This document shows positions 1 to 8,271 of a stretch of DNA of 64,000 bases, one piece after another. Position 1 is the first letter of the stretch. Each line of letters opens with the position of its first letter. Position numbers and translations under genes: made by a program. Location: positions 7,314,001-7,378,000 of the forward strand of contig NZ_CP108454.1 in assembly GCF_036240795.1 (NCBI RefSeq), in the 5' to 3' direction. Source of the DNA: Streptomyces sp. NBC_01268 (GTDB lineage: Bacteria; Actinomycetota; Actinomycetes; Streptomycetales; Streptomycetaceae). Under the pieces are notes generated by a model. That model was not told the origin of the DNA, did not search any database, and saw only the letters and a program-made list of their open reading frames with translations.

Positions 1-2247
1 GCGTCCTCCGTGCCCGCGGCGTTCGCCGCCGGCCCGGTCGCCGGCGCGAACCCCTTCGACGAGGTCGAGCACCTCGCCGACGCCAAGCCCGGCAAGCCCG
101 CCCCGGCCCCCGCCCCGGGCGGCGGCACCGAGGCCCGCGTCCCGGGCCCCGCGAAGAGCACCGCGAAGGCGGCGAAGCAGTCGGCGGCCGCCCGCACCGC
201 CGAGGCCCCCACCCTCGCGTCCGGCGTCCCCTGCACCCTCGACGGCATCACCGGCCTGTCGCCGGAGCAGTTCGCGGACTTCCTCGCCGACAAGGCCGTC
301 ACGGCCGACGTCTGCCTGCGCGGCCTCATCTGGAGGTGGGACGCCCGCCTGGTCCCCGTCATGTCCGACGCGCACGTCCAGGCCGTCTCCCGCCGGATCT
401 CGGCTCTCTCCGCCACGCACGACGGCACCAACTCCTCCAACCTGGAGGAGATGTTCACCTACCTCCACGCGGTCGTGTACCACGACTTCTCGCGCACCGA
501 GATCGACGTGACCGACGCCCCCACCGTCGACGCGATGCGCCGCGCGATAGCCGACTTCGGCAACGCCGCCCGCACCTTCGACGTCACCCCCTCCAACGCC
601 CGCACCCTGCGCGAGGCCCTCTACACGGGCAGCGGCCCCGGGCTGCGCCAGCACCAGCTCGGCCTCATCACCCGGGTGCTCGCCACCATGGACGCCTCGC
701 ACACCGCGACCAACAAGGACGCCGGCTGGGCGGGCGCCGCCCTCGCCGGCCTCTCGACCAACTACCTGGGCGTCTACCCGGGCAACAAGGACGCCGCCTT
801 CCAGGCCGCGGCGAAGGCGGACCCCGCCTACCGCGCCGCCTTCAGGGCCTTCGCCGGCTACGGCCACCTCAAGGGCACGACCAACGCCTGGGTGGTCCGC
901 GACGCGCTCAGCGAGTACGGCCGCTTCGGCCAGATCGACGGCCTGCAGGGCGCCATCGCCGCCGACCTCGGCACCGTACTGGGCACCGTCCAGTCCACCT
1001 TCGGCCTCAGCGTGCAGTGGGGATCGGTCGTCTCCTGGCTGAACTTCTACAACGCCTGCGCGCCGTACGGCGTCTGCAAGTCCGACATCGAGAAGAAGCT
1101 CTTCCCCAACACCTTCACGTACGACAACGGCGGCATCAAGGTCCGCACCGCCCTGGACCGGGCCACCGTCGACCAGCTCTACTACGCGAGCAAGCAGGTC
1201 AAGTCGCAGTTCCACCGCGTGCTCGGCACCGAACAGCCGCTCGCCGGCGACACCAACAGCACCCTCAACATCGTGCTCTACGCCTCGCGCTTCGACTACG
1301 AGGTCTACCACCCGGTCCTGACCGGCTACAACACCAGCAACGGCGGCATCTACATCGAGAACGGCGCCACCTTCTACACGTACCAGCGCCGCGTCCCCGA
1401 GGACTCCAGCCTCACCCTGGAAGAGCTCTTCCGGCACGAGTACACCCACTACCTCAACGGCCGCTGGGCGGTCCCCGGCACCTTCGGCCAGGGCCCCTGG
1501 TACCAGAACGACCGCACCACGGCCATGGACGAGGGCACCGCGGAGTTCTTCGACGGCGCCACCCGCGACAACGGCATCGCGGTCCGCAAGTCCCTGGTGC
1601 GCGGCATCATCAACGACACCGCCGGCGGCGGCCCGCGCATGAGCGTCAACCAGCTCCTGCACGCCACCTACGACGGCGACGGCTTCCGCTTCTACAACTA
1701 CGCGGGCACGTTCTTCGAGTTCCTGTGGACCGAGCGCCCGACCCTGCTGCGCGAGATGTACACCAGCCTGCGCGCCAACGACGTGGCCGGCTACGACGCC
1801 TGGCGCAACCGGATGGGCACCGACCCGGGCCTGCAGGCCGCGTACGACCGCTTCCTGGACACCCAGATCGCCCAGGTCGACAAGTTGTACGTGCCGAACA
1901 CCACCTTCACGCCCAACGAGCAGCTGCGCGACGCGACGGCCGCGGCGGTCCGCTCCGCGTTCTCCACGGCCACGTACAACAACCCCGACTGCGTGGAGAA
2001 CGGCGACCCCGGCAAGAAGCGCTTCGTCTGTACGGGCCGGATCACCGCCAACCTGAAGGACGCCAACAACCAGGACCAGGTCTTCAAGGACATGTCCGAG
2101 ACGGTCGACTACTTCATCCTCGACCGCGCCGGCACGGCCTCGAACAACCTGGCCGACATGAACTGCTCCTTCGGGACGGTGGACATCTGGCCCTCCCGGG
2201 TCGCGGGCACGTCCAGCTTCACCTGCGAGGGCCCGCTCCGCGGGTGA
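1..2247 (+). CDS. Secreted microbial collagenase, peptidase family M9 (5' end cut by window edge)
   Basis: Zinc metalloprotease that cleaves native collagen outside the cell. The zinc motif HEYTH is at residues 476-480, counted from the GTG at position 10, and a third-ligand candidate Glu lies in the downstream DEGTAEFFDG segment. The frame is open to base 1, and the first visible residues (ASSVPAAFA) look like the end of a signal peptide, so the true start is probably upstream of the window. A Pro/Ala/Lys-rich linker is followed by an activator-like helical region (about 65-370) and the peptidase unit. No PKD or collagen-binding repeat is visible at the C-terminus. It ends 71 bp before a hydroxyproline catabolic cluster on the same strand, with a hairpin between. 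Collagen is the main natural source of hydroxyproline, so a shared role is likely (inference). Confidence 0.9.
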   Translation, partial: ASSVPAAFAAGPVAGANPFDEVEHLADAKPGKPAPAPAPGGGTEARVPGPAKSTAKAAKQSAAARTAEAPTLASGVPCTLDGITGLSPEQFADFLADKAVTADVCLRGLIWRWDARLVPVMSDAHVQAVSRRISALSATHDGTNSSNLEEMFTYLHAVVYHDFSRTEIDVTDAPTVDAMRRAIADFGNAARTFDVTPSNARTLREALYTGSGPGLRQHQLGLITRVLATMDASHTATNKDAGWAGAALAGLSTNYLGVYPGNKDAAFQAAAKADPAYRAAFRAFAGYGHLKGTTNAWVVRDALSEYGRFGQIDGLQGAIAADLGTVLGTVQSTFGLSVQWGSVVSWLNFYNACAPYGVCKSDIEKKLFPNTFTYDNGGIKVRTALDRATVDQLYYASKQVKSQFHRVLGTEQPLAGDTNSTLNIVLYASRFDYEVYHPVLTGYNTSNGGIYIENGATFYTYQRRVPEDSSLTLEELFRHEYTHYLNGRWAVPGTFGQGPWYQNDRTTAMDEGTAEFFDGATRDNGIAVRKSLVRGIINDTAGGGPRMSVNQLLHATYDGDGFRFYNYAGTFFEFLWTERPTLLREMYTSLRANDVAGYDAWRNRMGTDPGLQAAYDRFLDTQIAQVDKLYVPNTTFTPNEQLRDATAAAVRSAFSTATYNNPDCVENGDPGKKRFVCTGRITANLKDANNQDQVFKDMSETVDYFILDRAGTASNNLADMNCSFGTVDIWPSRVAGTSSFTCEGPLRG

Positions 2248-2261
2248 GGTCCCACCGATCC

Positions 2262-2290
2262 GTGCCCAGGCCCCTGAGGGGTCTGGGCAC
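2262..2290 (+). terminator. Hairpin terminator after collagenase gene
   Basis: Inverted repeat GTGCCCAG (2262-2269) / CTGGGCAC (2283-2290), with further CCCC/GGGG pairing inside. It starts 14 bp after the stop codon and lacks a U-tract, as is common in Streptomyces. It separates the collagenase from the next operon. Confidence 0.6.
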
Positions 2291-2301
2291 CGTCTGAAGA
2301 A

Positions 2302-2316
2302 TGTGACATATTACTG
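2302..2316 (+). promoter_or_regulatory. Putative operator of the hydroxyproline regulator, site 1
   Basis: TGTGACATATTACTG, ending two bases before the GTG start at 2319. It sits in a GACA-N6-TGTC dyad (2305-2318). The same 15-mer with one mismatch occurs inverted at 5225-5239, and a weaker copy lies at 9250-9264, each before a gene of this cluster. The likely binder is the GntR protein encoded at 9295. No ribosome binding site is visible between motif and start, so the transcript may be leaderless. Confidence 0.6.
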
Positions 2317-2318
2317 TC

Positions 2319-3473
2319 GTGCCCAAGAGACACTCCCTGGATGCCGTGATCATCGGTGCCGGCGTCGTCGGAGCCGCCTGCGCTTTCTACGCGGCCCGCT
2401 CCGGCCTCTCCGTCGCCGTCGTCGACCGCGGTCCCGTCGCGGGCGGCACCACCGGTGCCGGGGAAGGAAACCTGCTCGTCTCCGACAAGGAGGCGGGTCC
2501 CGAGCTCGACCTCGCGCTGCTGTCCACAAGACTGTGGCGCGAGCTGGCCGGCGAACTGCCGGACACCGAGTACGAGCCCAAGGGCGGTCTCGTCGTGGCG
2601 CCCGACGAGACCACCCTGAAGGCCCTCCGCGGCTACGCGGAGGGCCAACGGGCCGCCGGTGTCGAGAACACCGAGGTGACCGCCGACCGGCTCCACGACC
2701 TCGAACCCCATCTGGCCCCCGGCCTCGCCGGCGCCTTCCACTACCCGCAGGACGCCCAGGTCCAGCCCGCCTTGGCGGCCGCGCGCCTCCTGGCGGCCTC
2801 GGGAGCCGAGGTCCACCTGGGCGAACAGGTGACGGAGATCCTCACCGACGCCACCGGAGCGGTCCGCGGCGTCCGCACCCCGCGCCGTGAACTCCTCGCC
2901 CCCGCCGTGGTGAACGCGGCGGGCACCTGGGGCGGCGAGATCGCCCGGCTCGCGGGCACGCACCTCCCCGTGCTGCCCCGCCGCGGCTTCGTCCTCGTCA
3001 CCGAGCCGCTGCCCCGCGTGGTCCGCCACAAGGTCTACGCGGCCGACTACGTGGCCGACGTGGCGAGCGACTCCGCGTCCCTGCAGTCCTCCGCGGTCGT
3101 CGAGGGAACCCCCTCGGGCCCGGTCCTGATCGGCGCCACCCGGGAACGCGTGGGCTTCGACCGCTCGCTCTCCACGGAGGCCCTGCGCCGCCTCGCGGCC
3201 CAGGCTCAGGCGCTCTTCCCGGTCCTGGCCGAGGTGGACGTCCAGCGCGTCTACCACGGCTTCCGCCCCTACCTCCCCGACCACCTGCCCGCCGTCGGCG
3301 CCGACCCGCGGGTCCCGGGCCTGCACCACGCGTGCGGCCACGAGGGCGCGGGCATCGGCCTGGCCCCCGGCACGGGTGCGATCGTCGCGGCACGGCTCGC
3401 GGGCACGGAACCGCCGATGGACCCGGCCCCGTTCCGTCCGGACCGGGACTTCGGCGAGGAGACAGAGGCATGA
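2319..3473 (+). CDS. FAD-dependent D-hydroxyproline dehydrogenase subunit (D-amino acid oxidase family)
   Basis: Flavin dehydrogenase subunit predicted to oxidise cis-4-hydroxy-D-proline to the pyrroline-4-hydroxy-2-carboxylate imine. The N-terminal Rossmann motif GAGVVG is at residues 13-18, and the rest matches the DAO/glycine oxidase fold, including a C-terminal HACGHEGAGIGLAPGTG flavin-binding segment. It is 384 aa, normal for the family. The next two genes encode a small [2Fe-2S] protein and an NAD(P)/FAD protein, the make-up of heteromeric hydroxyproline dehydrogenases (LhpBEF) and of HcnABC-like complexes. The role is assigned from this context plus the deaminase and epimerase downstream. 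GTG start, directly after the operator-like motif. Confidence 0.82.
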   Translation: MPKRHSLDAVIIGAGVVGAACAFYAARSGLSVAVVDRGPVAGGTTGAGEGNLLVSDKEAGPELDLALLSTRLWRELAGELPDTEYEPKGGLVVAPDETTLKALRGYAEGQRAAGVENTEVTADRLHDLEPHLAPGLAGAFHYPQDAQVQPALAAARLLAASGAEVHLGEQVTEILTDATGAVRGVRTPRRELLAPAVVNAAGTWGGEIARLAGTHLPVLPRRGFVLVTEPLPRVVRHKVYAADYVADVASDSASLQSSAVVEGTPSGPVLIGATRERVGFDRSLSTEALRRLAAQAQALFPVLAEVDVQRVYHGFRPYLPDHLPAVGADPRVPGLHHACGHEGAGIGLAPGTGAIVAARLAGTEPPMDPAPFRPDRDFGEETEA

Positions 3474-3498
3474 GGCGACCCACCCACGGAGCACCCCG

Positions 3499-3810
3499 AT
3501 GACCACCCCGCGCGACCTGGTGGGCGGCACGCCCACCGCCACGCACACCGTCACCTTCGACGGACGCGAACTCCCCGTACAGTCCGGCCAGTCCATCGCC
3601 GCGGTCCTCTGGGCCGCGGGCATCCTGGCCTGGCGCACCACCCGCGAGAACGGGGCGCCGAGAGGCGCCTTCTGCGGGATCGGCCAGTGCTTCGACTGCC
3701 TGGTCACCGTCAACGGGCGCCCCAACCAGCGGGCCTGCCTGGTCCCGGCGAGCCCGGGCGACACGATCACCACCCAGGAGGGAACCGGCCGTGCCGAACT
3801 CGGCTGCTGA
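3499..3810 (+). CDS. [2Fe-2S]-binding subunit of D-hydroxyproline dehydrogenase
   Basis: Small ferredoxin-like electron-transfer subunit of 103 aa. Four cysteines, C59, C64, C67 and C80, form the C-x4-C-x2-C...C pattern of plant-type [2Fe-2S] domains, as in HcnA and the small subunits of sarcosine and hydroxyproline dehydrogenases. The ATG at 3499 is preceded by ACGGAG; an upstream in-frame extension has no such site and no family-like sequence. The 3' end overlaps the next gene by 20 bp, so the two are probably co-translated. It should pass electrons between the flavoprotein subunits at the cytoplasmic face of the membrane. Confidence 0.85.
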   Translation: MTTPRDLVGGTPTATHTVTFDGRELPVQSGQSIAAVLWAAGILAWRTTRENGAPRGAFCGIGQCFDCLVTVNGRPNQRACLVPASPGDTITTQEGTGRAELGC

Positions 3811-5185
3811 TCTCGCGATCGTCGGCGCGGGCCCCGCGGGGCTGGCCGCCGCCGTGACCGCCGCCGACCTGGGCCTGTCCGTGGTCCTCCTGGACGCGGG
3901 GCGAAGCCCCGGCGGCCAGTACTACCGCAGCCCCGCCCCCGAGCTGGGCGCCGAGCGCCCGCAGGCCCTGCACCACGACTGGCAGGCCTTCGCCTCCCGT
4001 GAGGAGCGCCTGCGCGCGGCCGGCCGGATCGACCACCACCCGGAGTCGCACGTCTGGGCCGTCCTGCCGAACGGCCAGGGCTGGACGCTGCACGCCCGCA
4101 GGAGCGACGAGACACCCACCACCGTCCACGCGAGCACCGTCCTGCTCGCCACCGGCGCGTACGAACGCCAACTCCCCTTCCCCGGCTGGACCCTGCCCGG
4201 CGTGGTCGGAGCCGGAGGGGCCCAGGCGATGCTGAAGAGCGGCCTGGTGCTCCCCGGCCGGCGGGTCGTCGTGGCGGGCAGCGGCCCGCTGCTGCTCGCC
4301 GTCGCGGCCACCCTCGCCGCCGCCGGTGCCCGTGTCCCCGCGGTGGTCGAGGCCGCCGCGTACGGCGGGTACGCCCGCAGCACCGGCACGCTCCTGCGCA
4401 ACCCGGCGAAGCTGATCGAGGGCGCCCGCTACGGCGCGGCGCTGGCCCGGCACCACGTGCGTCCGCTCACCCGGCACGCCGTGGTCGAGGCGCACGGCAC
4501 GGACCGGGTCGAGGCCGTGACGGTCGCCCGGCTGGACCGCGACTGGCGGCCCGTCCCGGGGACCGCCCGCCGGATCCCGTGCGACGCGCTGGCGGTGGGC
4601 CACGGCCTGGTCCCCGAACTGTCCCTGGCCACCAGCCTCGGCTGCGCCACCAGGACGGCGACCGACGGCACCGTCGCGCTGGCGCTCTCGGCGGACCAGC
4701 GCACCTCGGTCCCCGGCATCTGGGCGGCGGGCGAGACGGGCGGCATCGGCGGTGCCCAACTCGCCCTGACGGAAGGCGAACTGGCCGCTCACGCGATCGC
4801 GGTGAGCCTCGGCCGGGCACCGCGGCGCGAGGCCACGGCACGCATCCGCCGCACCCGGAACCGCCTGCGCGCCTTCGCGGACGCGATGGGCGCGGCGCAC
4901 CGTCCCGGCGAGGGCTGGACGGCCTGGGTCGGGGAGGACACGGACGTGTGCCGCTGCGAGGAGGTGCGGGCGGGCCGGATCCGGGAGGCGGTCGAGGAGC
5001 TGGGCGCCCGTGACCCCCGTACGGTCAAGCTGCTGACCAGAGCCGGCATGGGCTGGTGCCAGGGCCGGATGTGCGGCCCGGCGGTGGCAGCGCTCTGCGG
5101 CGCGGGCGCGACCCCGGACCGCAGGCCGCTCGCGTGCCCGGTCCCGCTCCGGCATCTGGCCGAACTCCCCTCGGACGACGCCTGA
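3791..5185 (+). CDS. FAD/NAD(P)-binding subunit with C-terminal BFD-like [2Fe-2S] domain
   Basis: Second flavoprotein subunit of the dehydrogenase, 464 aa. GAGPAG at residues 12-17 is the first dinucleotide motif, and a second (VAGSGP) lies near residue 160. The last 80 residues carry C387, C389, C423 and C428, the CxC...Cx4C pattern of BFD-like iron-sulfur domains found in HcnB, sarcosine oxidase alpha and LhpF-type subunits. The GTG at 3791 lies inside the preceding gene, with AGGAGGGA just upstream. The order small Fe-S gene then this gene, directly after the substrate-oxidising subunit, supports a three-component enzyme. Confidence 0.83.
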   Translation: MPNSAADLAIVGAGPAGLAAAVTAADLGLSVVLLDAGRSPGGQYYRSPAPELGAERPQALHHDWQAFASREERLRAAGRIDHHPESHVWAVLPNGQGWTLHARRSDETPTTVHASTVLLATGAYERQLPFPGWTLPGVVGAGGAQAMLKSGLVLPGRRVVVAGSGPLLLAVAATLAAAGARVPAVVEAAAYGGYARSTGTLLRNPAKLIEGARYGAALARHHVRPLTRHAVVEAHGTDRVEAVTVARLDRDWRPVPGTARRIPCDALAVGHGLVPELSLATSLGCATRTATDGTVALALSADQRTSVPGIWAAGETGGIGGAQLALTEGELAAHAIAVSLGRAPRREATARIRRTRNRLRAFADAMGAAHRPGEGWTAWVGEDTDVCRCEEVRAGRIREAVEELGARDPRTVKLLTRAGMGWCQGRMCGPAVAALCGAGATPDRRPLACPVPLRHLAELPSDDA

Positions 5186-5203
5186 TCTCGTGCGGCGGGC
5201 CTC

Positions 5204-5239
5204 TTGTGGCCGCCGCACACCACTCAGTAAAATGTCACA
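5204..5239 (+). promoter_or_regulatory. Promoter with overlapping hydroxyproline operator, site 2
   Basis: A possible promoter, TTGTGG (5204-5209), 18 bp, TAAAAT (5228-5233), lies in the 73-bp gap before the deaminase gene. The segment CAGTAAAATGTCACA (5225-5239) is the inverted form of site 1 with one mismatch, so repressor binding would cover the -10 region. This suggests a second, co-regulated transcription start inside the cluster. Confidence 0.6.
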
Positions 5240-5258
5240 CACTACAAAGGAGCCTTCC

Positions 5259-6182
5259 ATGTCTGACAGCACCACCACCACCGGCACCTGGACCCCCGCC
5301 CGCCCCTGGCGCGGCATCATGGTCGCCACCGCCCTGCCCCTGCGCGAGGACCGCTCCGTCGACTTCGACGCCTACGCGGACCACGTCCGCTGGCTCGTCG
5401 ACAACGGTTGCGACGGTGTGGTTCCCAACGGCTCCCTGGGCGAGTACCAGACGCTGACCGACGAGGAGCGGGCCCGCGTCGTCCGCACCGCCGTCGAGGC
5501 CGCCGGTGACGGTGCCAGGGTGATGCCGGGCGTCGCCGCTTACGGCAGCGCCGAGTCGCGCCGCTGGGCCGAGCAGGCCGCCGAGGCGGGCGCCGGTTCG
5601 GTCCTGCTGCTGCCCCCGAACGCCTTCCGCGCCGACGAGGACGCCGTCCGGGCCCACTACGCGGACGTGGCGAAGGCCGGACTGCCGATCGTCGCGTACA
5701 ACAACCCGATCGACACCAAGGTCGACCTGACCCCGCGCCTGCTCGCCCGGCTGCACGCCGACGGGAACATCGTGGCCGTCAAGGAGTTCAGCGGGGACGT
5801 GCGCCGCGCGTACGAGATCGCCGAACTGGCCCCGGAGCTCGACCTGCTGATCGGCGCGGACGACGTGCTCCTGGAGCTGGCCCTGGCCGGTGCCGTGGGC
5901 TGGATCGCCGGCTACCCGAACGCGTTCCCCGCCTCCTGCTCCGCGCTCTACCACGCCGCCGTCGCGGGCGACCTGAGCACCGCGCTGCCCCTCTACAAGT
6001 CCCTGCACTCGCTGCTCCGCTGGGACTCCAAGACCGAGTTCGTCCAGGCCATCAAGTTGTCGATGGACCTGGCCGGCCGTCCCGGCGGCGCCACCCGTCC
6101 GCCGCGCCACCCGCTGACGGGTGAGACCCTGACGGCCGTACGCTCCGCCACCGAGAAGGCCCTGGCCGAGGGCCACCACTGA
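5259..6182 (+). CDS. Dihydrodipicolinate synthase family protein, probable pyrroline-4-hydroxy-2-carboxylate deaminase
   Basis: Predicted to convert the imine made by hydroxyproline dehydrogenase to alpha-ketoglutarate semialdehyde plus ammonia (LhpC-like step). It is a class I lyase TIM barrel of 307 aa. Schiff-base Lys175 lies in AVKEF, the family Tyr147 in AYNNP, and the substrate-carboxylate loop reads GSLGE. The ATG at 5259 was chosen because AAAGGAG sits six bases upstream; longer in-frame starts would run through the promoter/operator. DHDPS-fold proteins have many substrates, so the specific role rests on the neighbouring dehydrogenase and 4-hydroxyproline epimerase genes. Confidence 0.8.
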   Translation: MSDSTTTTGTWTPARPWRGIMVATALPLREDRSVDFDAYADHVRWLVDNGCDGVVPNGSLGEYQTLTDEERARVVRTAVEAAGDGARVMPGVAAYGSAESRRWAEQAAEAGAGSVLLLPPNAFRADEDAVRAHYADVAKAGLPIVAYNNPIDTKVDLTPRLLARLHADGNIVAVKEFSGDVRRAYEIAELAPELDLLIGADDVLLELALAGAVGWIAGYPNAFPASCSALYHAAVAGDLSTALPLYKSLHSLLRWDSKTEFVQAIKLSMDLAGRPGGATRPPRHPLTGETLTAVRSATEKALAEGHH

Positions 6183-6223
6183 CAGCCGGCCGTACCGACG
6201 CCCACCAGCGACCGAGGGGAACC

Positions 6224-7228
6224 ATGCGCACCAGTCACGTCTACCACGCGGTCAACTCGCACACCGAGGGCATGCCGACCCGCGTGATCACCGGGGGAGT
6301 GGGGGTGATCCCCGGCGCCACCATGGCGGAGAAGCGGGTCCACTTCATCGAGAACCTGGACCACCTGCGCACGCTGCTGATGTTCGAGCCGCGCGGGCAC
6401 TCCGCGATGAGCGGCGCCATCCTCCAGCCGCCCACCCGCCCCGACGCGGACTACGGAGTCCTGTTCATCGAGGTCTCCGGACTGCTGCCGATGTGCGGCC
6501 ACGGCACCATCGGGGTCGCCACGGTCCTGGTCGAGACCGGCATGGTCCCGGTCAGCGAGCCGGTGACCACCGTCCGGCTCGACACGCCGGCGGGACTGGT
6601 CAGCGTGGACGTCAAGGTCGAGGACGGCGCCGCCCGCTCCGTCACCCTGACCAACGTCCCCGCCTTCAGCGCCGGCCTCGACCTCAAGGCCGAGGTCCCC
6701 GGCTACGGCACGGTCACCTACGACCTCGCGTACGGCGGCAACTTCTACGCCTTCGTGGAGCTCGACTCGATCGGCCTGCCCTTCGACCGGGCCCGCAAGG
6801 ACGACCTGCTCGCCTTCGGTCTGTCCCTCATGGACACGATCAACGCGGGCCCGGACCGCCCGGTCCACCCGGAGGACCCGCGGCAGAGCGGCGTCAAGCA
6901 CGTCTACCTGGCCGCCCCCGGCTCGGACGGGCGCCGCTCGAAGCACGCCATGGCGATCCACCCCGGCTGGTTCGACCGCTCCCCGTGCGGCACGGGCACC
7001 AGCGCGCGGATGGCCCAGCTGCACGCCCGCGGACTGCTCGGCCCGGACCAGGACTTCGTCAACGAGTCCTTCATCGGGACCGAGTTCATCGGCCGGATCG
7101 TCGGCGAGACCACGATCGCCGGACTCCCCGCCATCGTGCCCACCGTCACCGGCCGGGCCTGGATCACCGGCACCGGTCAGTACTTCCTCGACCCGACCGA
7201 CCCCTTCCCGGCGGGATTCCTGCTGTGA
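6224..7228 (+). CDS. 4-hydroxyproline 2-epimerase (proline racemase family)
   Basis: Cofactor-independent epimerase predicted to turn trans-4-hydroxy-L-proline into cis-4-hydroxy-D-proline, the substrate of the dehydrogenase encoded upstream. The two catalytic cysteines are present: C91 in MCGHGT and C255 in SPCGTGTS. A Cys/Cys pair is diagnostic for racemases and epimerases; dehydratases of this family have Thr at the second site. Length is 334 aa, normal. Good Shine-Dalgarno AGGGGA before the ATG. Its stop overlaps the start of the next family member (GTGA). Confidence 0.87.
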   Translation: MRTSHVYHAVNSHTEGMPTRVITGGVGVIPGATMAEKRVHFIENLDHLRTLLMFEPRGHSAMSGAILQPPTRPDADYGVLFIEVSGLLPMCGHGTIGVATVLVETGMVPVSEPVTTVRLDTPAGLVSVDVKVEDGAARSVTLTNVPAFSAGLDLKAEVPGYGTVTYDLAYGGNFYAFVELDSIGLPFDRARKDDLLAFGLSLMDTINAGPDRPVHPEDPRQSGVKHVYLAAPGSDGRRSKHAMAIHPGWFDRSPCGTGTSARMAQLHARGLLGPDQDFVNESFIGTEFIGRIVGETTIAGLPAIVPTVTGRAWITGTGQYFLDPTDPFPAGFLL

Positions 7229-8271
7229 GCTCCACGGAGGTGCGGACCACCGACTACCACACGGCCGGCGAACCCTTCCGGATCGTCGACCTCGCCGCCG
7301 CCGGCCTGCCGCCGCTGCCCGGCGACACCGTCGCCGAACGCCGGGCGACGCTCCTCGGCCCGGCCGGCAACGGCACGGCGCCCCGGCCCGGCCAGCTGGA
7401 CGGCCTGCGCCGGCTGCTCGTCCAGGAACCGCGCGGCCACGCCGGCATGTACGGCGGCTTCGTCGTGCCCCCGGACGACGACGGGGCGCACCTCGGCGTC
7501 CTGTTCTGGCACAAGGACGGCTACTCGACCGCCTGCGGCCACGGCACGATGGCGCTCGGCGCCTGGGCCGTGGACTCCGGTCTGGTCGCCGCCCCGGAGG
7601 ACGGACGGGACGTCGAGGTGCGGATCGACGTCCCGTCAGGACGGGTCACCGCGACCGTCCACCGCGCGGGCGGCCGCACCACCGGTGTCACCTTCCGCAA
7701 CGTCCCGGCCCGCGTGACCGGCCGGGGCGTCCCGGTGGCCACGAGCCGCGGCACGGTCCAGGCCGACCTCGCGCACGCCGGCGCCTGCTACGCCTCGGTC
7801 GCCGCCCGCGACCTCGGCCTGCGCGTCGACCGCGCCGACCTGACCGAGCTCGTGGCCGTGGGCCGGGAGGTCCGGGCGGCCCTCGCCGGTCACCCGGCCA
7901 CCCGGCATCCGGACGACCCCCTGCTGTCCGGGGTGTACGGCGTGATCCTCTACGAGGACCTCCCCGACACCCCGGCCGGCCCGCGCCAGCGGAACGTCAC
8001 CGTCTTCGCCGACGGCCAGATCGACCGCTCGCCCTGCGGCTCCGGCACCTCCACCAGGATCGCCCTCCTCGCCGACGAGGGACGCCTGAAGGAGGGCGAC
8101 ACGCTGACCCACGAATCCGTCGTGGACACCGTGTTCACCGGCCGGATCGCGCCCGGCGGGGAGACGCCGGACGGCCTGGTCACCACGGTGACCGGCACCG
8201 CCCACCGCACGGGCGAGCACCTCTTCACGCTCGACCCGTACGACGCCCTGGGCTCGGGGTTCCCGCTGTGA
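7225..8271 (+). CDS. Second proline racemase family enzyme (Cys/Cys type)
   Basis: A 348-aa paralogue of the preceding gene. GTG start at 7225 in a GTGA overlap; a much longer in-frame reading upstream is only a shadow of the epimerase gene. Catalytic cysteines C104 (ACGHGT) and C271 (SPCGSGTS) are both present, which points to a racemase or epimerase (proline or 3-hydroxyproline, for example) rather than trans-3-hydroxyproline dehydratase, which normally has Thr at the second position. It is coupled downstream to an ornithine cyclodeaminase/pyrroline-2-carboxylate reductase-like gene, which would fit a dehydratase. The substrate therefore remains open. Confidence 0.8.
   Translation: MSSTEVRTTDYHTAGEPFRIVDLAAAGLPPLPGDTVAERRATLLGPAGNGTAPRPGQLDGLRRLLVQEPRGHAGMYGGFVVPPDDDGAHLGVLFWHKDGYSTACGHGTMALGAWAVDSGLVAAPEDGRDVEVRIDVPSGRVTATVHRAGGRTTGVTFRNVPARVTGRGVPVATSRGTVQADLAHAGACYASVAARDLGLRVDRADLTELVAVGREVRAALAGHPATRHPDDPLLSGVYGVILYEDLPDTPAGPRQRNVTVFADGQIDRSPCGSGTSTRIALLADEGRLKEGDTLTHESVVDTVFTGRIAPGGETPDGLVTTVTGTAHRTGEHLFTLDPYDALGSGFPL

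Noticed and set aside
2109..4115. 668-codon minus-strand open frame opposite the hydroxyproline genes
   Set aside because: Arg/Gly/Pro-rich shadow typical of GC-rich DNA with no domain; the plus strand holds well-conserved enzymes.
7225..8271. Annotation as trans-3-hydroxyproline dehydratase
   Set aside because: Both catalytic positions are Cys; dehydratases normally have Thr at the second. Left as a racemase/epimerase family member.
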